DNA from: Carya illinoinensis
Taxonomy: Eukaryota; Streptophyta; Magnoliopsida; Fagales; Juglandaceae
Direction: 5' to 3'
Assembly (NCBI RefSeq): GCF_018687715.1
Contig: NC_056752.1
Coordinates: 51,740,653 to 51,804,652 of the forward strand
Length of the DNA stretch: 64,000 nt
Each line of letters opens with the position of its first letter. Position 1 is the first letter of the stretch. The notes beneath the pieces are model-generated. The model was not told the origin of the DNA, did no database searches, and worked only from the letters and a program-made list of their open reading frames with translations. Positions 10,113-20,800 of the stretch are shown piece after piece. Both the position numbers and the translations under genes were made by a program.

Positions 10113-11737
10113 AACAAACTTTAAAATCTGAGCATAAATATACATCAAAATAGTATTTAAAAAAATAATGAAAAATAAAAATTACATTTCTCAGGACGTA
10201 AACATTGGTAAATGCAGCGTCTTTTCTTTTTCCTTTTACCCTTTCTTATTTATTAGTTTTATGTGGACGTCTAAAACTTATCTTTTTGCTACTTATTTTT
10301 TAACAGTAGTCTATCTTTGTAAGTAAAGTACCTTGACATAATATTAGCCTTGTAATTCTTCCCTAATTTCAATACCAATTAAATAAGATAAAATTTAAAA
10401 TGAAGTGAGAAAAATAAATATATCTAAACTAGAAAAAGTATAAAAATTAATACAATATATTTGTGATAATACTCTATTTAAAATAATAAAACTATACATA
10501 ATTGGATTGATATTGGTCCCTCAGGATCCAACGAGCCGTGTCCATATTGGTCCCTTATATTTACCACTAATATATAGGTTCAGCTTCTAGCTAGCTCGAT
10601 TAAAGTTGCCAGCCCAGCTCGGTACGTACACAAACACAATAGAATTGCATGCATGCTTGGGCTTCTCAGAAATTTCAGCACGTGCCTCCGATCTACATGG
10701 GCCGGTTGGTTTTCTTTCAACGGTCCGTCATTAATAATTACTATTGAAAGTACTCGATCCATGCAATCTAGCCGATCTTAATTTCCAACAAATGAAATCA
10801 GGAGCACAGATCTTATAAGGTTAATTCAAGAGATGATCAAGGGGCCGGCATGCTGCATGCAGTTTCTACTTAATTTGCCTTCTGGTCTTTTACGTTGAAT
10901 TCCAATAAAATTTGAATTAAGGTCGATTAATCATATACGTGCCATATATACATATATATATATGGATATCGCAGCCGGATACTGCATGCGCAGCTATATA
11001 TTTCGTAGATGATCTATATATCTATCAATTACTTTAATATTCCACATTTGGGGACCTATATATATAATCCTTAGTCTAATTTGTTATATCTATTACTTAA
11101 CAGTACTAAATAAGGTCGGCAACGCCCACTTTTAAGAGACTAATTTATTGTAAATTATTTATGTAGGCCAGGATGTATTTATGATTGCTATATATAGCAA
11201 TGCATGAAACCCCTTTTAAAAAGATTTAAATACATGTAATTTTCTTTATTTGTGTAACGGTCAATGGAATTAATTAATCGTACGTTTCAATCGAATATAT
11301 AGGATGCAAGGTCTAGCTATATATATATATATATCTTTTATTTCTCAAATCGGCGAATTAAGCATGTCTTATGTACGTTTTAATTAATCAACACATGCAA
11401 TTAATTATCATTTAAAGTAATTTCTTAAATGCACAATATTATAATATAATTATAGTTTTGTTATTTAAGATCGATCGCTTCATATATACTGTTGTAATAC
11501 AATTATCATCAGTACTTAGGAAACGTATATATATATAAACACCAAAGTATTTAGGCTAATTCCCCGATCGATCAAATGTATATCCAGTGTCACATGATCA
11601 TACATATATATAATGGAATTGGTGGAAGAGAAAGTGGCACAGATCGACGTTATTTCCCTTAACATTCATGCTAAGATCACATGATATTTTATTTACAAAT
11701 ATATAATCAAAACATGACTTGTCTATTAACGCCTAAT

Positions 11738-13446
11738 TTAGAAGTTAAGGACCATGATGGCAAAGCCAAAGATACATGCAAAGAGGGCTGCAAACCCAAC
11801 AACTCCAACTGCTAACTCTGCAAGGAAGTCATGTTTGTATGCAAAATAACATGTCGTAAAAGCTTCCACTGTCAAACCTGTGTCAAGCATGTCCTTGATC
11901 ACATCTCCAAACTGGGAAGCAACCAATCCATACGTGGTCCAAGCCATTGGACATGCCCAGTAATACCATCTCCACCATATAGGTATCCGCTTACGTTGTT
12001 TAATTAACAAGTACAAAAATGAAAGGAAAGAAAATGAATGAAAAGGAAACGAAAGGAAGATCAAATGACCAAGAAAAACATCAATTCAGTTACTGTTAGA
12101 TGCATGCAACATGTATCACTAATTTACATTATGCACATAATATAAAAACTGGCTAGCTAATATAAATATACTTACTGGTCCTGGTATAGGGAATCTTAAA
12201 AAGAGGTTCCATAGTGCATGAAATGCAATGGAAACTACAGAAGCGATCTTGTGGTTTGGTGTCAACACTACGCTCATCATGCCGAAATAGGTGTAGTACA
12301 TTAATGTGAAGTATGTGAAAAAGATGTACCAAAAATATTTGGCGGCAGTCCATTCAAATCCAATCATTGAATAGACTATGACACTGTATACTGCAGCTTG
12401 TACAAAACCATATGGAAGCTCAATCACAGCCTGTGGGAAGATATGGAATTGGTATCAACGTGCAAATTAATCTCTTTCATTATTATTGATAAAGTGCATA
12501 AACTTTGTCTCCGTGTTTACCTGTGCTAATGCATATGACGAGGCTGAATACATTCCAGCAGCTCTTTCTCTGTAAAAGACTGTTCGTTCAACATCCACAA
12601 CCGGCTGAACATATGAAACAGTTTGGAGGCCAAGGAAGACAATGGCAGCATACATAGAGCCCATCACATTAAAGAGATTCTGTTGCTTTTCACTGCAATT
12701 TGAAATAGAAAGATACATTAATATAATTTAGCAATCAACCACAGAAATCCCAAGTTAACCCTCCAAGATTGACCTACATTTTAGATCCTCGATCCCAGAA
12801 CATTGTTCCAAATGTCAAGGCTACGACAACTGTAAAGAGCATTCTTGCAGCAGTGTATGGTGGGTTCCTCCAGTAGGACCAATGTTGTTTCCATAAGAAG
12901 CATGCCATGCATTGTATGAAAAACGACTGAGAGTATTGACTTGGGAAATAGATGTCCTTTGAGGAAGGAGGAGGCTTGCTCAGTTGTTCAATAATTGTCT
13001 TGTTTCTCCTAATGCATTTGCAATACAATATTTCAAGTGAAAAATATCTTATACATGACATGGTCACGATGCATGGTATATATATTAATATTTATTGTTA
13101 CGATATTGTCAAGTAATAGAACAGTAAACCTACCTATACAACTCGGAGTTCTTGTATATTGTTGTGAAATCAACACCCAAAGCTATTTCCTCCATTGAAG
13201 TCGTAATTTCCAACATCCATGTTGCTGGGTTGTAACCATCTTTAATTTTTTTGACTCCTTTGATGCTCTAGATGGAAAAAAATACGTACAGGCATGAGCA
13301 AGTATACTAAATAACTAGATTAATGTTTTTTCATATATATTCTTATTCCCAAAGAATCACACCTCAAAATACTTGATAAGGTGGCAATAATGGAGACCAA
13401 ATGGCCGCACATATATCTCCTGTCCTCCGCATTTCATTAGGAAAAG
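11738..13446 (-). pseudogene. PDR/ABCG transporter, 3'-terminal fragment (locus A)
   Basis: Six exons match the last six exons (19-24) of the complete genes at 14820 and 53463: 13363-13446, 13134-13267, 12778-13008, 12521-12692, 12176-12430 and 11738-11989. They encode the end of the second nucleotide-binding half and the second membrane domain. Splice sites and phases are kept (one exon is one codon longer), so the fragment is young or was recently spliced. Exons 1-18 are missing, including both ATP sites, so it cannot be a working transporter. Its end is also cut: the CAA (Gln) codon that precedes the usual final Arg-Arg is TAA at 11738-11740. It lies 1.4 kb downstream of locus B, same strand, as a partial tandem copy would. 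Confidence 0.85.
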
Positions 13447-13449
13447 CTA

Positions 13450-14765
13450 CAACCCCGTGATTTAGTATATATCTTAATTATATGTAGTCAAGTTTTGAAG
13501 AGAACCTACAAAAACACTAGAATTTTGCGATCAAATCGATCTGGAGATTGAGGCGTTGAATTTATTGGGGAATTTTTCACTTAATGTTTCCATTTAGGTA
13601 TGTCTCCTGACCTAATAAAGTATATGTTGCTGTGAGGTCTATTCTCTCGCTTAGTTGAAGAATAAGATCTCTGCTTTCTTAGGTGAGGCCTTAATTTTGG
13701 TTGAATTTCGATTACGTGGTTGTGAGTCAAAAGAAATCAGGAATTAGTTAGGACTCTTGTAGGTTGAACTTAAAGGATTCTGTTCTATGTTTGTAATCGG
13801 GAATATTGATCATTTAACTGTAAATTATAGGGTCTAAATCACGTGCACCAAAGCCCAACTGGATTGTGTGATTGGATCAATTTTGCATTTAGGGTTTCAG
13901 ATTGGTTGAAAAAATTGTCTTATTCAGTTAGTTCATCTCCTATTCTCCTTCCCATATGGAATAATTAGCAGTAAGTTGAGCTGCTTCCCACAATGCTAAT
14001 TAGCAGTTGATCTCAGTCGAGTCTAAGTACCAAAAGAGGCAGCCTTAATTGGAGGATTTAATATAACCTGTCTATTGAACTGTGCTCCATGGTTGTAGAT
14101 TTTGGATATATTCAATGCTTGAAATGGCAGGTTGAGAGACTTGTTCCCTCTTCCTTTAATCCTCGGTTAAGGAGAAGTGAGAGGACGGCTTCTTGGGAAG
14201 GGAGGATTACAGGTTGAAACAACATTGTGTGGCGGTGCATGTATGCCACACTTAGTTTGCTGGTGCCACATGCACCAATGATTTTGTTGGTGGTTTTCTT
14301 TTCCATAAGAGTAGCGGATTGGCGGGGGTAGAAGGAAGTGCATGGGGGCTATGAAGAGTATTGATGATGTGCAAATGGAACTACTAACTAGATTGGATGT
14401 CTCTTTTGGATTAAAAATGGTGGAAAGGGAGTAGAAATTCTTAACTGGATAGGTTTCTAGGCATAGGCATGACCAGTATGAGCAGAAAAAGGAAACAAAG
14501 AGATATTTTTCTTCTTCGGAGGCCTTTTTTTTTTAATTTTTCTGAATGAAGGAGAGGGAGAGAGGGTTTTGGTGTTTAGGATCACTTCACTACTATAATA
14601 TAATCATCATCGCTTATGAAAAAAAATTATTAAGAACACCGTCCTGGCAATAAACATGAAGAAAGCCCGATCACATTACATCCAATGTCCCATGATACAT
14701 GTGGAATTAATGGTAAGAGGAAGTATCAAGTTTCTTTATAGTCATTAGCATTAATGCTGAGACAT
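13450..14765. other. Unassigned DNA between loci A and B
   Basis: Similarity of locus A to locus B stops near 13520, where the second ATP-binding exons should begin. The following 1.2 kb is less AT-rich than normal intergenic DNA here but has no convincing frame; a short exon 10 relic sits at 13929-13969, and a TA microsatellite lies at about 14779-14806. It may contain a decayed mobile element that replaced exons 11-18 of locus A. Confidence 0.4.
13929..13969 (-). pseudogene. Relic of PDR exon 10
   Basis: About 37 of 41 bases match exon 10 of locus D around 58068-58108 (coding for the block with HVGRR and GDEL), read by eye. It lies about 480 bp upstream, in gene orientation, of the truncated locus A. 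It suggests that locus A once had a longer 5' part and lost exons 11-18. Confidence 0.55.
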
Positions 14766-14766
14766 C

Positions 14767-14772
14767 TTTATT
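14767..14772 (-). terminator. Possible poly(A) signal of locus B
   Basis: AATAAA on the minus strand about 50 bases after the TAG stop at 14820-14822. Position and motif fit a plant 3' end; nothing else confirms it. Confidence 0.4.
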
Positions 14773-14805
<33 letters not shown>

Positions 14806-14819
14806 ATCAGATCACCGAT

Positions 14820-17800
14820 CTATCGCCTTTGGAAATTAAGGACCGTGATAGCAAGGCCAAAGACGCATGCAAAGAGCACAGCAAACCCAGAAACGCCAAC
14901 TGCTGCCACTGCAAGAAAATCATGTTTGTATCCAAAATAGGTTCTTGCAAAAGCTTTCACTGTTACACCTGAGTCAAGCATGTCCTCTACATCTCCATAC
15001 TGGGAAGCAACCAGTCCATACATGGTCCAAGCCGGTGGACTTGCCCAATAGTACCATCTCCACCATATAGGTATCCGCTGTTGTTTACCAAGTAAAAGCA
15101 AAGGAAAAAGAACACCACCAAGTTTGTTATCATTAGACGCATGTATCACTTTAGAATATGCACATAAAAAGTTGCTAATACTTACTGATCGCGGTATAAA
15201 AAATCCTGAAAAGAGGTTCCATAGAGCATGAAATGCTATGGAAACTACGGCAGCGATCTGGTGGTTTGGTGTCAATGCTACACTCATCATGCCATAATAG
15301 GTGTAGAACAATAATGTAAAGTACATGAAAAATATGTACCAAAAGAATTTGGCGGCAGTCCATTCAAATCCAATCATTGAATAGACTATGACACAATACA
15401 CTACAGCTTGTGCAAAACCATATGGAAGCTCGATTACAGCCTGTGGAAAAATACTCAAATGTTATTAAATATCAACGTGAAAATTATGTCTCTTTCATTA
15501 TCGGTGATAAAGTACATAAATGTCTCCTTGTTTACCTGTGCAAGTGCATATGATGAGGCTGAATACATTCCTGCAGCTCTTTCTCTGTAAAAGACTGTTC
15601 GTTCAACATCCACAACTGGTTGAACAGATGAAGAATTTTGGAGGCCAAGGAAGGCAATGGCAGCAAACATAGAACCCAACGCATTAAAAAGATCTTGTTC
15701 CGTTCCACTGCAATTTGAAGTTGCAAGATAAATTATAATGCAGCAATCAACCACAGGAGTTCAAATTTTCCCTCAGTAGACATTAACTTACGTTTTAGAG
15801 CCGATGTCCCAGCACATTGTCCCAAAGGTCAAGGCTATGGCAACTGTAAAGAGCATTCTTGCAGCAGTGTATGGTGGGTTCCGCCAGTAGGACCAGTGTT
15901 GTTTCCATAAGCATGCCTTGCTTTGTGTGAAAAATGATTGAGAGTATTGGCTTGGGAAATAGAGGTCCTTGGAACCAGGAGCTGGCTTGCTCAATTGTTC
16001 AATAAGTGCCTTGTTTCTCCTAATGCATTTGCAATAAAATAGCACAAGTGACAAATATCTTATACACATGGTCAAGAAGGTTTATTTCTACTATGATTTT
16101 GTCAAGTAATAAAACATTAAACCTACTTGTACAACTCTGAGTTCTTGTATACTGAAGCGAAATCAACACCCAAAGCTATTTCCTCTGTTGAAGCTGTAAT
16201 TTCCAACATCCAAGTAGCAGGGTTGTAACCATCTTTAATTCCTTTAACTCCTTCGATGCTCTAGATTAAATATAAATACACACACAATACACGTATTAGC
16301 GAGTCTACAAAACATCTAGATTTATGTTTGTCTTATATCTTTAATTTCCAATGCATCGCACCTCAAAATACTTGATAAGGTGGCAAGAATGAAGACCCAA
16401 TGGCCCCACATATATCTCCTGTCCTCCACGTTTCATTAGGAACAGCTGCAACCCCGTGATTTAGTATGTATCTTACTCAAATTTGAAGAGAATCTACAAA
16501 AATGCTTAAAAGTCTTGGATTTTAACATTACTTACCTCATCAAAAGCTTCAAAAATGTCAATGCTTGGTTGATGGATGGTGCAAACTACTGTTCTTCCCG
16601 TGTTTACTGTGTTTCTAATTGTCCTCATAACAATGGCTGCAGCTCTTGCATCTAGACCTGAAGTTGGCTCATCCATGAATATTATGGAGGGGTTTGCAAC
16701 AAGCTCGACTGCAATGGTGAGCCTTTTCCGCTGCTCTGTTGATAAACCGTTAACCCCAGGCAATCCAACTAATGCGTGCCTCAAAGGGTTCAGCTCCACT
16801 AGCTCCATGACTTCTTCAGTGTACATCTGCAGCCACATATTAGAATTTGAAATACAGTTCACTGGCACTTCTATAATTTTCATGCTCCTTATAAGTCGTT
16901 TCAAGAATCTTTCTAATAGAGGAAGAAGGGTTAGGGTATTAGGGAGCTTCAAAGGTTCAGAAGCCTCTTTAAAAGAAGTTGGCTTCGGCTTTCTACATGG
17001 ATCTTCTCTTTGAAAAACCAAGTCTAGGAAATCTCCTCATCCAATTTTAATTTTTGCTACTTGGCTAGATTCGAGCCTTTGGAGATTCGTCTCATCTCTT
17101 TTGCAAGAGGTTATGAAAGGCATGAGGTAGCTTGTTTGAGAGGGTAATATGAGTTTTTTGTATGATACTTGGTCTTATCAATGATTGATGGTAAACGAAG
17201 TGGAGAATGTGAGGGAACCTTCTTCTAAACGATAGGATGGCTTGAACTATTCTGGATGGAACTTTGCTAAGCTTCAAGATCTAGTGGGGGAATATCTCTC
17301 TAGACAACTTAGTTCTAAAGTGTTGTTTCTTAAACATGAGGTTGATACTCTTTTTCCAAAATTAAAAGTTCTTTCGTTTTAGGTTCATCCACTAGTAACT
17401 TTGGAGTACTTAGGGTTAGATTTAGAAACACCATGATTAGCCACGGCAAAAGCTTTTGTTTATTTAATAGATAGACGTTGATTTCATGTGTCCAGGCCTA
17501 CACCCTTGCCGAGAGTAGTCAAGCTCAAATTCTAAGATATTAACGAAAACTAATCTACCCCAAAGTTGAGCAACTCCGGCAGAAGCATAAGGGAGTTCAA
17601 GCCAGACACATCTCCATCAAGTTAAATATGAACTTGAAGTTGCATTAGAAATTGTAGGAGAAAGACACAACAAGAGATCGAAACACATTCGTCTTTAAGC
17701 TACCTACCTTCCTGGTTTTAGAATCGATATCAGGGGATAAACGTAGCCATGCTGAGAAGAGCAAGGACTCATAGACAGTAACATAAGGAGAGTGGATGTC

Positions 17801-20800
17801 ATTTTGCTCACAGTATCCAGAAATTCGAGCAAATGTTTCTTGCCTCTTAGGGTACCCTGAAATTGTGATGTTCCCCTCGATATATCCACCAGTTTTCCTA
17901 CCAGCCAGCACGTCCATCAGAGTTGTTTTACCGGCACCACTAACACCCATCAGAGCTGTGAGAACACCTGGCCTAAAAGCACCACTCAAACCCTTCAGAA
18001 GCACCAATCTATCCTCATGGACACCCTGATCATTCATTTCCTGCAAGTTTAATTGAGAGGATCGATTCTCCATTTCTAGACAATCCCATTTTAACCAAGC
18101 AAATAAAAGCTTTTGATTCCAAAAATAAAATAAAAATTGCAAGAGTTACCTGCGGCATGTCAACAGCATATGTAATTTCATCAAAGGTGATTGAATATGG
18201 CTCAAATGAAAGAACCATTCCCCTTTTCCTGTTACTGCTGGCCCTCAAAATTTCCTGTGCCCTTACAGCAGAGGACCCAGTAGATGTACTTCCCGTAATT
18301 TCTTCTCCCCTCCCTGCATGTTGATCAAACTTATTTGGAGTTTGAATGGTACTTAATGAAATATGAGTGATCTAACGAACATACGTGACATGTCACCTAT
18401 ATTGCTACCATGATTTGACTTGTTCCTTCTTTGCGCTAATGGTATGCCTTCTCCTTTATGCTCTCCTTGTTCATTGCTTTCTGGTTGTTCTAATTTTGCA
18501 TTTTGTGGCTTCTCGCCAGCTGCACAAAGGTATCCTACATTAATATATATATTATTCCAGACTTGAGAAGGATTAAAAGCTAGAATAGGAGATAGACACT
18601 CACAGTTGAGAAAAGTGAGAGCTAGAATGACACCGATGTTGAAAAGGAATATGAATCCACTCAGCGCCCCAACGCCTATCCAGTACCAATACGCATGTGG
18701 GAAGAACCCTCGGGACTTCAATACCTCAACTCCAAGTGTCTCATTTGAGTTATTTCGAACCTAGTTCATTGATGAAGTGTAAGAAGATATTAGCTTGCTC
18801 TTAAGAGTAAGAAAGCTTTTCAGGGTTGAAACTTATAGTCAGGAAATCACCTGGCTCCAACTCCTCCCCAGAAACTCATTCACCGCTATCGCATTTTGCC
18901 CGTACACCATTGGGGAAAGCCAATAACCCCATATCCACCATTTTTTTATATCCTCTGCAAAAGTAAGGAGAGAAGAAAGCAACATTTTTTCACTAAAAGA
19001 GTACCAAAATCCAGTCATAATAATTCTATTCTCGAGATTTTTTTTATGAAATTTTTTCTAGTCGAAGTCATAGAAAAGAAACGTGAACAAATTACAAGTT
19101 ACATGAGTTGATTTAAAAAAAAAAAAACCACACATAGATTGCTCACATTTTAGTATTTTCCTGGTTTGCATTAACTAAATATACAAACTCAAAAATAACC
19201 TCTTGACAGGACAACGCCACCCAAAGAGAAGAGCAAGAGCAATGCATATGACCCGAACGTATTAGCAACAATCATGTTCCTCGCCATTGCCGCAATAAAT
19301 CGGAATAGTGCAGAAGACGACTGGGCAAGAACAACTAGCAGAAGGTATTGCTTAAACAACCTGCACTTGCGCGTTTCCAAGTGCCATTTGGAACAAAAGA
19401 AAAAGGAAAGATATAAACATCACGACGACAAGATCTCTTTTTTATAATTTTTTTTTAAATTTTATGTGTAATTATTTTTGTAAAATTACAAAGAAGGTTG
19501 TAACTCAATCATTATTAAAATAAAAAAAATATTACAACCATATTGAAAACTATTAATAAAATCATTTTTTAAAATTTTGTTTCTTATATAAAAGTTCACA
19601 TGATTTATCAGTCCATTGAAAAGGAATATATTTTATTATTTATTTTATATCAAATAGAGTTTATGTAGAATCAGAATTTAAATTCAAGATCTTTACTTTA
19701 ATAGGAGATGTAGATTTTATTATTATTTTTATATCTTAAGGAAATATTAGGTTCTTTCCATGATAAATATAGATCTTTCCAATATAGTGACAATATAAAA
19801 TTTTATAAAAATTGTAAATTTAAAAATAAAAATAGTTAAAATAAATCTTTATTATATTTTTCATTCATTTTCGTGCATTCAGTTTTTTTTTTTTTAATTA
19901 TTAGATTTTCTTTAAATGAAAGTGACTTTAATACCTTGCAACATTTGGGTCAAATCCAATGACATAATAGGTCATAAAGACCCAAACTCCAACTTCCATG
20001 AATGTTATAGGAATTTTGAGGATCCATAATGGAAGAGCGTACGCCCAAGAAGGATAAAAGAGGAGGTCCCTTTGCTTATAGAAAACAGGAATCTTAGCAA
20101 TGGTCAAAGAAATCTCTGCCAATCCATTAAACATATTCATAGTCACAGCGAAAAACAAAGCACCCAGAAAAATTCCTCCATCCTCTACTGAACGACGATG
20201 CATCTTGGTCCGTAGGAAAACTGTCATTGCTACAACTGCCACTAATGAAAGCTAAAAAGCAGAGAAAGTAGTATCAATAAAAAAATATCACATTAAAGAC
20301 CAATAAAAAGAGCACTAAAAATAAAAGAAATAGACCAACTTGCGTGAGCTTGAACAAATAGACAAATGAATTCCTCTTCATAAGCAAGTATTCTCTTGAG
20401 AAGCATGCTTTCAAAAGCTCCTTCTTGCTGAGACCATATTTCCTGGTTGTCAAAGCAGCTCTATGGTTTTTTGTCTTGTCGTATGGAGTTGCAAGTTGGT
20501 CTCCTAGTCTCCTTCCCACATGGAATGATTGGAATGCCTCTGCAAATTCTCTGACCGTTAAAAACCTGTAAGGTTTATCTCTGCGTGCCCAGTACTGTTC
20601 TTGATCTTTCCTTGAGGTCACCTGTATCCAATGGGTTAGGAACAAAATAATAGACATGAGACTCCACATCAACTTTAGATGGTCAAATAAACTTCACATA
20701 TGGAGAACACAGAAAAACGCCTGCACTTTACTTCTTGCAGGAAGTCAGCCACTCCTTTCCTTTCAGGACACTTGAAGCCCATATATTCGAAAAATTCAAG

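Larger units (their letters stand above)
4108..11737. other. Intergenic region, AT-rich, no supported gene
   Basis: About 7.6 kb without a convincing coding region. It holds MITE-like elements (5339-5646, 7330-7529, a weak one near 8805-9045), two tandem duplications of about 200 bp, a long palindrome, TA microsatellites, and a less AT-rich island at 4560-4980 with a 53-codon ATG frame at 4807-4968 (starting MLSLSLINDLKEWTADLSKN) that I do not recognise. Short frames such as 7472-7657 and 8551-8760 have no family features. Confidence 0.6.

Noticed and set aside
11738..13446. Locus A as an intact half-size ABCG gene
   Set aside because: It lacks any nucleotide-binding motif and matches only the last six exons of a full-size gene, so it is a fragment.
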